DNA of 51,378 nt, taken from contig CAYPUG010000005.1 in the NCBI GenBank assembly GCA_964413905.1, forward strand, positions 1 to 51,378. Direction: 5' to 3'. A program made the position numbers and the translations under genes. A model generated the notes under the pieces. It had not been told where the DNA came from. It did not search any database and saw only the letters and a list, made by a program, of their open reading frames with translations. Each line of letters opens with the position of its first letter. Position 1 is the first letter of the stretch. Source of the DNA: CAYPUG01 sp964413905. Lineage in GTDB: Bacteria > Chloroflexota > Anaerolineae > JAADDB01. Positions 44,201 through 51,378 of this stretch are shown one piece after another.

Positions 44201-45232
44201 GTCTTGAAATTCGCGTGGGAGCACGTGCGAGAGAAGCCTGTTGCACGCCACGTCCTGGCCTTGCCCCTGGCGCTGGGCCAGGTGTACCGCTACCTTGGAG
44301 ACGCTGAGTCGGCCCTTCAATGGCATCGATGGGCGTTAAGACAGTCCTTTGCCCTGGCGCCCGGGTACCCCTTCTACCGGGTGCTGGCCCGCATCCAATT
44401 GGCCCTTTCCCTGTTGCCTTTAGGGTTCCTCCGCACAGCCCTGCGGCTGTTGGAGCAGGCCGAGCCACTGGCCGAGACACTGGATGAGCCTCCATTGCAG
44501 GTCCAAGTTGCCCTGGCTCAAGCTCAGGTCGCCCTAGCTCGTGGAGATATGGATGCAGCGTCGGCCGCAGTGGAACGGGCCCGCGCGAGCATGGAAACGG
44601 TGGACGATGTTCTCCTGCGCGTCGAGACGCTCCTGTGGCAGGGGAAGGTGGCCTGGCAAGCAGGTCGGGTGGACAACGCACGGGCGGCCTTTACCCAGGG
44701 CGAGCAGTTGGCCCGGACACACGAGATCCTTCTGTGGCATTGGGAACTCGCGTACGGTTTGGGTTGGATCACGGAGGACGAAGAGGAACGCCGCACCTTG
44801 TGGCAAGCCGCTGTTCGGGATGTGGAGAAGTTGGCGCTTTCCCTGCCCCGTGAGGAGCGAGGGAGTATCTGGGGCAAGGAGCGTGTGCGTCGCCTTCTGA
44901 CCGACTTGGGGGTGCGCGGTGTGTGTCCGCGTGCCCGCCGCGTGTGGGTAGAATTGCCCTCTCGCGCGTCCCCCGACACGTTGGTCCCTGTCCTGTGGAC
45001 GGTTCACGGGGGACTGCCGGAGATGGCCATGCGGCGCCGCGGGAAGGCCGCGTGGCAACGTTACCGCATTGTACGCCTTTTGCAAGAGGCGTGGGCTCAA
45101 GGGGCCATCGTGCCCGTGTCGGTTCTAGGCGAAACGTTGGATATTTCCCCTCGCACGGTACGGCGTTACGTGCGTGCTTTGGAGCAGGAAGGCTTGTGTC
45201 GCCGGATGGGAAGGTATGTTTTGCCCGCGTAG
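41300..45232 (+). CDS. BTAD-type transcriptional activator with ATPase, TPR and C-terminal HTH
   Basis: 1310 residues; ATG 41300 (41303 also possible) after GGGAGGGG. Order: an OmpR-like winged helix (about 21-112) with HARWLLAYLLYEPGPHRREK, a bacterial transcriptional activator domain of helical repeats (about 118-245, YTGDFLEE ... LLGDPEGARHQYARL), an AAA/STAND ATPase with Walker A GATGAGKT (291-298) and Walker B LLLVLEDVHLL, a winged segment, then some 450 residues of TPR-like repeats (for example ERYNALQTLGHVYTRLGQYEKAIEAFERV), and a C-terminal helix-turn-helix (LGETLDISPRTVRRYVRALEQEGL). It has the architecture of SARP-LAL regulators plus a second DNA-binding domain at the end. It probably controls the secreted-protein genes downstream. 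Signal unknown. Confidence 0.88.
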   Translation: MMVVDQEERSGEVFHPSASSIRIYLLGPMRLYRQGRSIHLVRRHARWLLAYLLYEPGPHRREKVAALLWPHLPSNQARQRLSRTIWYLRHILGPEYIRSEEGLLQCTGSFWCDLHLFRRGIHSQDLQQVEEALELYTGDFLEECALEWAVIAREHLRNEYLTALRRLVVAYRRQGAYARALYWVRRLVDAAPLQEWGYRESMRLHVLLGDPEGARHQYARLVQLLKRELKTTPSPATQTLLAEIENLDMETSPPLVRPLVNRHVEQRTLLHILENALRPRPEKPTWALVRGATGAGKTALLTVVRRAAQRRGMYVLWGEARPYMGSDVDLLLHTLREGLSPFWKEAVVSRLPSAPRAVLAPLSPEPNFPRSLSLMPELTDESVLVNALIEILLTLADMTPLLLVLEDVHLLSAKEAVLLERLAERATYVPLAVFLTARSEVLSPIQEQSPWIARLESQGTLHILDLPPLSREHLHHLAEQVLRGPLDKRVVDDLFHISGGMPGIALLWMAAAREGGHLVRQEGEWQWIEGHAPWSHVIPPTASAIGHAFLEQLPPSRREHVIMAAVLGPSLQPETWARVVGEPEGKAWDILLTLCRMHLLVEDGAQCRWRSEGLRRMIMAAVPTREKQRLHAHVAHILLGMQRPPREVAPHVIQGGLLPGHLDVVLTALEEAFQQGALYEVCALAEETHHHVQTLSPPPSQAWRVYLYLGKAYWRLRRSQDAQRALKRAWELVQTKDGGDGDKAEVLRYRALVASHAGNWQEAAAIARDALPLSRAAGYPRQTGMFLELLANAATMAGQPDTAIAHRREALRLYREARAWEDAARCLGNLGADHFYALRHREALRYLQRSIRLLEDLGFSAERYNALQTLGHVYTRLGQYEKAIEAFERVIQARYSGRTPSHQPMSTTWLGLGYAYIRVGKFSRGKAILQQEAQRSLAENNFFVWALTQRHLGMLAFHRGNLGRARDVLKFAWEHVREKPVARHVLALPLALGQVYRYLGDAESALQWHRWALRQSFALAPGYPFYRVLARIQLALSLLPLGFLRTALRLLEQAEPLAETLDEPPLQVQVALAQAQVALARGDMDAASAAVERARASMETVDDVLLRVETLLWQGKVAWQAGRVDNARAAFTQGEQLARTHEILLWHWELAYGLGWITEDEEERRTLWQAAVRDVEKLALSLPREERGSIWGKERVRRLLTDLGVRGVCPRARRVWVELPSRASPDTLVPVLWTVHGGLPEMAMRRRGKAAWQRYRIVRLLQEAWAQGAIVPVSVLGETLDISPRTVRRYVRALEQEGLCRRMGRYVLPA

Positions 45233-45562
45233 AAGGCGGTTTGCGTTGGCAGTTGGTGGTTGGTCAAGGATGTGCCGTCTCTTTGCCCCCACGCCTCATT
45301 CCTCCTGCCTCGCTGTGTTCCCCCTGTTTCCGGGTGAGCTCCTTTCGCTTTGCAACTGAAGTTGTGGGCTCCATGTGTAAAACCCTGGTGGGTTATCCCC
45401 AACGCTCCGACGGCTTCGGGTGAACCCTTACCCTTTTGTCATCTTTTTCTTCCCCAAGATGAATTTTGGCCGGTATTCCTTCAGGGGAAAGACAGGGCCA
45501 CGGGAAAAACGTGGGAATCACGTGTGTTATAAGAAACCCAGCAGCACACAAAGGAGTTGTCC
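45233..45562. other. Intergenic region upstream of the secreted-protein cassette
   Basis: 330 bases with no supported gene. It contains a CCACG/CGTGG hairpin at 45498-45514 followed by CACGTG, and TTATAA at 45527-45532 that could be a -10 box. Any promoter for the cassette and any operator for the upstream activator should be here. Confidence 0.35.
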
Positions 45563-45790
45563 ATGTACGAACGGCCACACATTAGTTTTATCGTTCGCTT
45601 ATGGCGAGAGGACCCCCAGGGAAACGCCTGGCGGGGGTATGTCCAGGACATCGAAGGCCAAGCCCATACGTACTTTGAGTCCTGGACCGATTTAGTAGAT
45701 TTTCTGGAGGAGTACATGCAAATTCATATTTTACCAAAGGAAGCGCTCTCTTCAGATGATGCAGAATCTTTGCAAGGAGGAGGTAAATGA
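45563..45790 (+). CDS. Small hypothetical protein
   Basis: 75 residues; ATG 45563 seven bases after AAGGAG (a GTG at 45557 is less likely). The sequence MYERPHISFIVRLWRED begins a likely beta strand, then WRGYVQDIEGQAHTYFESW and a helix TDLVDFLEEYM. It has no signal peptide or membrane segment. The pattern of a small alpha/beta protein with a Trp-rich core is seen in short ORFs of this phylum, but I know no named family. Its stop overlaps the next start by 4 bases (ATGA), so it is coupled to the secreted head-repeat protein. It might be a chaperone or regulator for that protein; this is a guess. Confidence 0.7.
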   Translation: MYERPHISFIVRLWREDPQGNAWRGYVQDIEGQAHTYFESWTDLVDFLEEYMQIHILPKEALSSDDAESLQGGGK

Positions 45791-47820
45791 GGCGTACTCT
45801 CTTTTACGCGTCGGTTTTGAGGATCGGACTCCTGTTTCTGCTCTTAGGAGGCATGTTGGCCGGCGCGGTGTGGGCTCAGCCACCTGCGCCGCAGCCCGTG
45901 TCGCACTTGCAAGCCGTGGCCGGTACGGTCACCACGGCCTTTGGCTACCAGGGACGTTTGATGAGTGGAGGCAGCCCGGCCAACGGTGCTTATGACTTTC
46001 GGTTCTCGTTGTACGATGCTGAGTCCGGAGGACAGCAAGTAGGGTCCACAGTGACGATGGAAGACGTTCCGGTCAGCAACGGTGAATTTCAGGTCATCCT
46101 GGACTTCGGCAATGTGTTCGACGGCACCGCGTTGTGGTTGGAAATCGCTGTGCGGCCGGGGGACAGCAACGGAGCATATACCACATTATCCCCGCGCCAG
46201 CCCTTATTGGCCGTGCCCTATGCTCAAGCGTTGCCCGGGTTGTGGATCCAGTACAACAGCGTAAGTCCAAACATCATTGGCGGACACAGCAATAACAACG
46301 TCAGCGACGGGGTTGTGGGCGCAACAATTACCGGTGGAGGGGCGCCAAATACGTCATTGCCTTTCAACCACGCGAATCGGGTGACAGACAGTTATGGTGT
46401 TGTTGTGGGAGGGGACAGTAATCAAGCCGGCAATGGGGATGAGGATCCGGAAAATGCACTTTATGCCACGGTCGTGGGAGGAACGGGGAATCAAGCCGTT
46501 GGTCCCAGCGCGTTTGTGGGGGGCGGTGGGTATTACCACGATATGGAGGGATGGCATAGAGAGGGCAATATAGCAGATGGAGATGCCTCTGTCGTAGTGG
46601 GAGGTGTTGGTAATCGTACCACGCGGGGCATGGCATTTATTGGAGGTGGAAGTGGTAATGTAGCCTCCAGTTACTTTTCCGTGGTGACAGGGGGGACGAT
46701 TAACCGGGCCTCAGGACATGCGTCATTCGTTGGTGGGGGGATGGGAAACCGTGCCGGCATGGAGTATTCCTTTATTGGAGGTGGGGATTCCAACACCGTA
46801 GAAGGCGGATATACAGATAAGAATGCCGCCATATGTGGTGGACGGTTCAACAAGGCGCAGAAAACCGGAACGTTTGTGGGGGGCGGGGAGCGTAATACCA
46901 CGAGTGGCGCGTATGCTACGGTGAGTGGAGGCTATCACAACACTGCCGGTGGTGCTTATGCCACCGTAGGCGGAGGCGCCACCAATTCAGCGAGTGCGTC
47001 TTATGCTACCATCGGCGGCGGCTACCGCAACACCGCCTCCGGTTCTCGCGCCACCATTGCCGGCGGAGAGCGGAACACGGCTGGCGGCTACCTGGCCACC
47101 ATCGGCGGCGGATTCAACAATCGTGCGACCGGCGACCGCTCGGTGGTCGCCGGCGGGGTGAACAACACCGCGTCCGGTGCCTGGGCGACCGTTCCCGGCG
47201 GTAGCGGCAACGTGGCCGCGGGCGATTACAGTTTCGCGGCCGGACGCCGGGCCAAGGCCGACCACAATGGCAGTTTCGTCCTGGCCGATGCGACCAATGC
47301 CGATTTCCACTCCTCCTGGGAGAACCAGTTCCGCGCCCGTTTCACCGGTGGCTTCACCTTTGTGGTTGATCCCAACGTCCGGTACTGGGTGCGCTTCAGG
47401 AAACAGTCCTCCAGTCTCATTCAGACCTCCACGGGCGCGTACCTGAGCCTGGGCGGCACCTGGACCAACGCGTCGGACCGGGCCCTGAAGGAGGACTTCA
47501 CGCCGGTGGACGCACAGGAGGTGCTGGAGCGCCTGGCCCACCTGCCCCTGTACACCTGGCGTTACAAGGCCGAGGAGGAGCAGGTGCGCCACATGGGGCC
47601 CACGGGACAGGACTTCTACGCCGCGTTCGGCTTGGGCGCGGATGACCGCCACATTGCCACCGTGGACGCGGACGGCGTGGCCTTGGCCGCGATCCAGGCC
47701 CTGTACCAGATGGCACAGGAGCAGAACGCGCGCATCGCCCAACTGGAACGGGAGAACCAGGCCCTGCGCGCGCGATTGCAGGCACTGGAAGCGCAGCAGA
47801 CCGGCACCGCGGGGCGCTAA
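45787..47820 (+). CDS. Secreted YadA-head-repeat protein with S74 intramolecular chaperone
   Basis: 677 residues. Signal peptide about 1-30 (cleavage near VWA-Q). Residues about 50-150 form a module starting FGYQGRLM and ending LSPRQPLLAVPYAQALPG, shared with the partial gene at 50814. Then come some 330 residues of glycine-rich head repeats of about 16 residues (for example YATIGGGYRNTASGS), like YadA/Hep_Hag beta-rolls. The C-terminus is a peptidase S74 chaperone domain: SDRALKE with the Ser563/Lys568 dyad spaced as in endosialidase chaperones, LPLYTWRYK, and a terminal coiled coil (LERENQALRARLQALEAQ). S74 domains trimerise the fibre and then cut themselves off. No outer-membrane beta-barrel anchor is present. 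Codon use shifts abruptly near 46975-47000. Confidence 0.88.
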   Translation: MRRTLFYASVLRIGLLFLLLGGMLAGAVWAQPPAPQPVSHLQAVAGTVTTAFGYQGRLMSGGSPANGAYDFRFSLYDAESGGQQVGSTVTMEDVPVSNGEFQVILDFGNVFDGTALWLEIAVRPGDSNGAYTTLSPRQPLLAVPYAQALPGLWIQYNSVSPNIIGGHSNNNVSDGVVGATITGGGAPNTSLPFNHANRVTDSYGVVVGGDSNQAGNGDEDPENALYATVVGGTGNQAVGPSAFVGGGGYYHDMEGWHREGNIADGDASVVVGGVGNRTTRGMAFIGGGSGNVASSYFSVVTGGTINRASGHASFVGGGMGNRAGMEYSFIGGGDSNTVEGGYTDKNAAICGGRFNKAQKTGTFVGGGERNTTSGAYATVSGGYHNTAGGAYATVGGGATNSASASYATIGGGYRNTASGSRATIAGGERNTAGGYLATIGGGFNNRATGDRSVVAGGVNNTASGAWATVPGGSGNVAAGDYSFAAGRRAKADHNGSFVLADATNADFHSSWENQFRARFTGGFTFVVDPNVRYWVRFRKQSSSLIQTSTGAYLSLGGTWTNASDRALKEDFTPVDAQEVLERLAHLPLYTWRYKAEEEQVRHMGPTGQDFYAAFGLGADDRHIATVDADGVALAAIQALYQMAQEQNARIAQLERENQALRARLQALEAQQTGTAGR

Positions 47821-47907
47821 AGCATTCATCCGGCAGGCGGCCTCCGTCAAAGAGGCCATGACTTTTCAGATGACGTGTGGCGACAAGTTCCCCTAAAGGA
47901 GATCATT

Positions 47908-48789
47908 ATGAACCTTCGGCAGTACAGGCTTTCGGGTGGGCTATTGTTGGCCCTTCTGCTCACATTGATTCCCATCTTGCTGCTCCACACGTCCTCCGCA
48001 GCAAGGGGGGGGACGACATCCAACGGTTCCCCTTCCGGCATCTACTACACCGACGGATACCAACGCCCCGGTATCATCTACCGGTTTGACCCAAATACAT
48101 CTCAGGAGACCGTCTTTTACCAGCGTCCCGGTCCAGGGCTGACCAATTTTACCCTGGCTCAATTCCCCAACGACCTGTACTTTGGTTATTTCAACACCCG
48201 TTACATCTACAAGGTGACCAAAACGGATGCCGGCTGGGGAGATGAGGACGTTGTATACACCCACACCACGTACATTAAAGACTTGGCGATAGGCCCTGAT
48301 GGGGCCCTCTACTTCAGCGAGGCCTATGGTGGGGGACGGGATGGGATCATCTATCGATTGGAGGGGAGCACCGCGACACCTTACTTCACCGTCCGTTTAG
48401 CGGAAATGGGGAGCGGCTGGAGGGGGGACTTCACGTTCGATGAAAACGGCATTCTGTACTTGACACCGGGCAATTTCTCTCCGGGCCGGATATTCCGGGT
48501 CGAAAACGGGCAAGTGCACCAGATTTTTGAGTCTTCTCACCATATGATTGCGGGCATCTTTGTTCGTAGGGGTAAAGCCTATTACACCGATTGGGGACAG
48601 CATATTTACGTCCTGGACCTGGCAACCGGCCAGGAACAGGTACTGCACACCAAACACAACGCACGCCGGCTCAGCGATGTGTACGTTGTGGGAGATATTT
48701 CAGGGGTACCCAGCCCCACGCCCACGCCGGTATCCCGCTTCTGGTTGCCGGTCATGGTGAAACGCACACACTGGGGAGGTCAGCCATGA
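47908..48789 (+). CDS. Secreted beta-propeller-like protein
   Basis: 293 residues from ATG 47908 (AAAGGAG upstream). Signal peptide about 1-42. Four-stranded blade-like repeats follow, with NHL/SMP-30-like runs such as GIIYRFDPN, IKDLAIGPDGALYFSEAYGG and DFTFDENGILYLTPGNFS. The end is a PSPTPTP linker and the tail RFWLPVMVKR, then a short polar remainder. The protein is probably outside the cell. Ligand or enzyme activity cannot be told. Its stop overlaps the next start (ATGA). Its third codon positions are less GC-rich than those of the genes on both sides. Confidence 0.75.
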   Translation: MNLRQYRLSGGLLLALLLTLIPILLLHTSSAARGGTTSNGSPSGIYYTDGYQRPGIIYRFDPNTSQETVFYQRPGPGLTNFTLAQFPNDLYFGYFNTRYIYKVTKTDAGWGDEDVVYTHTTYIKDLAIGPDGALYFSEAYGGGRDGIIYRLEGSTATPYFTVRLAEMGSGWRGDFTFDENGILYLTPGNFSPGRIFRVENGQVHQIFESSHHMIAGIFVRRGKAYYTDWGQHIYVLDLATGQEQVLHTKHNARRLSDVYVVGDISGVPSPTPTPVSRFWLPVMVKRTHWGGQP

Positions 48790-50705
48790 ACGCCCGTGTG
48801 TGGAGGTTTATGTCCTTGCCGGTCGGCACCTTTCTGCTGATCCTGATGGCCTGGCTGTTCCTCGTCAAGGGGGGCGTGCCGGCCGTGGCGGACGGATCTC
48901 GTACGCTCTTCGTCGCGCCCGAGGGGCGCGGCACCGCCTGCACCCAGGCCCACCCGTGCGCGCTATCCACCGCGCTGGCCCGGGCCGTGGACGGCGACGT
49001 CATTTACCTGGCCGGGGGCACCTACACCGGCGCCGGGGCCGCCGTCATCACCATCACCAAATCCATCACCCTCTACGGCGGCTGGGATGGCGCGCCCACC
49101 GGGCCGGTGGTGCGGGACCCGGACGCGCGTCCCTCGGTGCTGGACGGTGAGGGCCGTCGGCGAGGGGTGTTCATCTACAGTCCCGTTACCGTCAGGCTGG
49201 ACGGCCTCATCATCGTGCGGGGGAATGCTTCCACCGCCCCCGATTTCCCCGGACAGGGAGGAGGCCTCTTCATCCGCAACGCCACGCCCATCATCGCCAA
49301 CTGCATCATCAGCGGGAACGTTGCTTACACCGGTACCGCTATCCCCGGCATTGGCGGCGGCATTCGCCTGGTCCGTCCCCAGGGCACGGCTGTAATCACC
49401 GGCAATCGCATCATCGCCAACGTCGCCAGTATGAGCGGCAGAGGCGCCGGTGGCGGAATAGACCTCCTCAATGCCTCGGGAGTTCGGGTGGTCAACAACA
49501 TCATCCTGAGCAACACCGCGGCCATGTCCACCGGTGACGGTTACGGGGGCGGTATTGCGGTAGAAGGCCCGCACAGCCGGGGCGTAGTGCTCTCCGGCAA
49601 TTGGCTACAGGGGAACGTGGCCCTGGCCCGCGGCGACGGGCATGGGCGGGGCTACGGCGGCGGAGTAGACATCGGCAGCCCCTCGGTGCTCATTACCGGG
49701 AACGTGGTGGTGAGCAACACCGCCATCCTCACCGGCGGGCTTGGATACGGTGGCGGCATCGCTTTGCTCAGCACAGATCGCGCCACCGTGATGGCCAACC
49801 GTATCGAGCACAACGTGGCTCAGGCCGGCCAATCCATTCCAACCTGGAGTTACGGCGGAGGCATCTACTGCTACCTCGGCCACAACACCCGTATCACGGA
49901 TAACGTGCTCCGTCATAACACGGCGAGCGCTTACTACAGAGGGGGTGGAGGCGGGATCACCCTGTGGTGGCACTGCGATAAAACGGCCATCGTCGGGAAC
50001 CGCATCGAAGGGAACCGGGGGGCCGCCGGTCTAGGTGACGGCCGCGGGGGCGGGATGTACCTCTACACCTCTCACGATGTGCGGATCGAGGCCAACCGCG
50101 TGCTCAGCAACGTCGCCGGTGCCGGCATCTTCGGCGGCTCGGCAGGCGGGCTCTACATCCGCCGCGACACCCGCTTCACCATGACCAACAACATCGTGGC
50201 CGGCAACGACGCCACCCTCCAGGGCGGGGGGGTGCTCCTGGAACCCTGGGCCACAGGACCTATAACGGGCGCGCTGGTGCACAACACCTTTGCCGCCAAC
50301 AGCCGGGGCAAGGGAGAGGGCCGCGTCGCCATCTACGTGGGTGATGCCAACGCCACCCTGGTGATGACCAACAACCTCATCTACAGCCACACGGCCGGGC
50401 TCATCGTGGCCGCGGGGAGCACGGCCACCCTGTACAACACCCTCTTCTACGGCCAAAGCGAGAAGAACACCGGGGGCGAGGGCGTCATCGTTAACCATCA
50501 TTCCATCACCGGCCGGAATCCGCTCCTGGATGCCGACTATCACCTATTGGTAGGCTCCCCGGCCATTGACGCGGGCGTTGCCTTGTCCTGGGTGACGGAA
50601 GACATCGATGGCGACCCGCGTCCCTTCGGCCCCGCACCCGACATCGGCGCGGACGAATTCGTGGGCACCGTCTACAGGATGTGGCTTCCGGTTCTGCGGC
50701 CATGA
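48786..50705 (+). CDS. Secreted right-handed beta-helix protein with choice-of-anchor Q-type end
   Basis: 639 residues from ATG 48786 (GGAGGT upstream), overlapping the previous stop; a much longer in-frame start is not supported. Signal peptide about 1-36. TLFVAPEGRGTACTQAHPCAL and VIYLAGGTYTG open the fold as in many parallel beta-helix proteins. Then come repeated rungs with NRIIANVA, NNIILSNTA, NRIEHNVA and GGGI glycine turns. The C-terminus SPAIDAG then DIDGDPRPFGPAPDIGADEF is the choice-of-anchor Q hallmark, followed by VYRMWLPVLRP. These proteins are surface-exposed, often polysaccharide-binding or lyase-like, but no catalytic site is apparent. High GC at third positions. Confidence 0.85.
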   Translation: MNARVWRFMSLPVGTFLLILMAWLFLVKGGVPAVADGSRTLFVAPEGRGTACTQAHPCALSTALARAVDGDVIYLAGGTYTGAGAAVITITKSITLYGGWDGAPTGPVVRDPDARPSVLDGEGRRRGVFIYSPVTVRLDGLIIVRGNASTAPDFPGQGGGLFIRNATPIIANCIISGNVAYTGTAIPGIGGGIRLVRPQGTAVITGNRIIANVASMSGRGAGGGIDLLNASGVRVVNNIILSNTAAMSTGDGYGGGIAVEGPHSRGVVLSGNWLQGNVALARGDGHGRGYGGGVDIGSPSVLITGNVVVSNTAILTGGLGYGGGIALLSTDRATVMANRIEHNVAQAGQSIPTWSYGGGIYCYLGHNTRITDNVLRHNTASAYYRGGGGGITLWWHCDKTAIVGNRIEGNRGAAGLGDGRGGGMYLYTSHDVRIEANRVLSNVAGAGIFGGSAGGLYIRRDTRFTMTNNIVAGNDATLQGGGVLLEPWATGPITGALVHNTFAANSRGKGEGRVAIYVGDANATLVMTNNLIYSHTAGLIVAAGSTATLYNTLFYGQSEKNTGGEGVIVNHHSITGRNPLLDADYHLLVGSPAIDAGVALSWVTEDIDGDPRPFGPAPDIGADEFVGTVYRMWLPVLRP

Positions 50706-50718
50706 AGGGTCTGTAAGG

Positions 50719-50745
50719 GTGGGCAAGGGCATCGTCCTCGCCCAC
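50719..50745 (+). terminator. Hairpin after the beta-helix gene
   Basis: GTGGGC AAGG pairs with CCTC GCCCAC, 14 bases after the stop. No T-run follows, so termination is uncertain. It resembles the other GGGT/GGCG hairpins in the window. Confidence 0.45.
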
Positions 50746-50813
50746 TCGCGATCGGTGGAACGCACTATGCGGCGCTCCGCCCGCAGAGTGTCCTATCGAA
50801 CAGGAGGAAGGAA

Positions 50814-51378
50814 ATGAAATCGAGAGGAGCAGTGGCCCTTTTGTTGACCGTAAGCCTGCTTCTGGGGCTTGCGGTGGGAATGACGCGCGCGCAAGATGCG
50901 CAACCCAACGGTGTGAGCGCCGCGTCCTCTTTGGGGGCGGCGTTCACCTATCAAGGCCGGCTGATGCGGGACGATCGGCCGGTCAATGGCACGTGTGACC
51001 TGCGCTTCCGCCTCTTCGACGCGGCCAGCGGGGGCAGCCAGGTGGGATCCACGGTGACCAGGGCGGGGACGATGGTCACGAACGGGTTGGTGTCCGTGTC
51101 CCTGGACTTTGGCGCCGATGCTTTCACAGGCGACGCGCGCTGGCTGGAAGTGGCGGTGCGTTGCCCCGCGGGGAGTGGCAGTTACACCACCCTCAGTCCC
51201 CGGCAGCCCATCCGTGCCGTTCCCTATGCTCTGGCTTTACCGGGGCTTCGGTCGGAGTTGAATACAGAAAGTCCCAATATCATCGGCGGCTACAGCGGCA
51301 ACAGCGTGGCCGACGGCGTGAGGGGGGCCACTATTAGCGGCGGGGGCATGGAACGCTTTACTAATCGCGTAAGCGGCA
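50814..51378 (+). CDS. Second secreted head-repeat-type protein, N-terminal part
   Basis: Runs off the right edge with no stop; 188 codons are visible. ATG 50814 follows AGGAGGAAGG. Signal peptide about 1-25 (ending near TRA-Q). The same N-terminal module as at 45787 follows: FTYQGRLM, then FRLFDAASGGSQVGSTV, then LSPRQPIRAVPYALALPGL, and then ESPNIIGGYSGNSVADGV, the beginning of the head-repeat part. It is therefore a paralogue of the S74 protein and probably carries head repeats and a C-terminal chaperone beyond the window. High-GC codon use matches the beta-helix gene. Confidence 0.85.
   Translation, partial: MKSRGAVALLLTVSLLLGLAVGMTRAQDAQPNGVSAASSLGAAFTYQGRLMRDDRPVNGTCDLRFRLFDAASGGSQVGSTVTRAGTMVTNGLVSVSLDFGADAFTGDARWLEVAVRCPAGSGSYTTLSPRQPIRAVPYALALPGLRSELNTESPNIIGGYSGNSVADGVRGATISGGGMERFTNRVSG

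Noticed and set aside
42965..44979. Long minus-strand reading frames opposite the BTAD regulator
   Set aside because: They are composition artefacts of a GC-rich gene with clear domains on the plus strand.
45787..47820. Classical trimeric autotransporter adhesin
   Set aside because: Head repeats are present, but the C-terminus is an S74 chaperone with coiled coil, not a YadA beta-barrel anchor.
45787..51378. Prophage tail-fibre locus
   Set aside because: S74 domains are common on phage fibres, but the proteins have signal peptides and no phage structural, integrase or lysis genes are near.

Overview
The window looks like a contig from a metagenome-assembled or draft genome of a Chloroflexota bacterium, probably of the Anaerolineae or a related thermophilic lineage. 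This is inference. It rests on a lipoprotein with a TPTPKP-type linker, the mix of gene families, C-terminal tails of the type FWLPVMVKR on secreted proteins next to PTPTP linkers, and a giant BTAD-TPR regulator. No rRNA or tRNA gene is visible. A 100-base run of N (9671-9770) marks an assembly gap inside a tandem repeat.

Layout. (1) 1-1564: the C-terminal half of an octaheme tetrathionate-reductase-type cytochrome c with a cytochrome b membrane partner, closed by a strong terminator. (2) 1666-9129: a branched-chain amino-acid-type ABC importer. It has a strong promoter, a long structured leader, a substrate-binding lipoprotein with two tandem binding domains, two permeases (one with a large N-terminal membrane extension) and two ATPases. 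(3) 9188-11446: dispersed repeats, a coiled-coil/nuclease-like gene broken by the gap, and a methyltransferase-like gene. (4) 11466-15267, minus strand: phosphomannomutase/phosphoglucomutase, gmd and rmd, which together suggest GDP-D-rhamnose synthesis. (5) 15581-19690: a response regulator, sensor kinase and GT-C glycosyltransferase with overlapping genes. (6) 19724-23169, minus strand: APC permease, 6-phosphogluconate dehydrogenase and a DedA protein.

(7) 23625-29306: aminotransferase, prmC, a membrane protein, NAD(P)HX repair enzyme and a serine-palmitoyltransferase-like enzyme. (8) 29413-34658: a DUF2079 membrane protein facing a UbiB-family kinase and a class III aminotransferase. (9) 34846-40970: AIM24 protein, CBS-MobB fusion, queuosine-precursor-type transporter, era, a macrodomain protein, hisF, a DUF59 protein and a KaiC-like protein with a damaged P-loop. 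(10) 41300-51378: a 1310-residue BTAD/ATPase/TPR regulator followed by a tiny protein and a cassette of secreted proteins. The cassette comprises a YadA-head-repeat protein with an S74 chaperone, a beta-propeller, a beta-helix protein, and the start of a second head-repeat protein that runs off the window.

At least two families of short intergenic repeats with terminal inverted repeats are scattered through the window, twice side by side. The least explained parts are the secreted cassette with its compositional mosaic, the duplicated binding protein with a 985-bp apparently perfect internal repeat and a codon-usage patch, the DUF59/degenerate-KaiC pair, and the repeat families.
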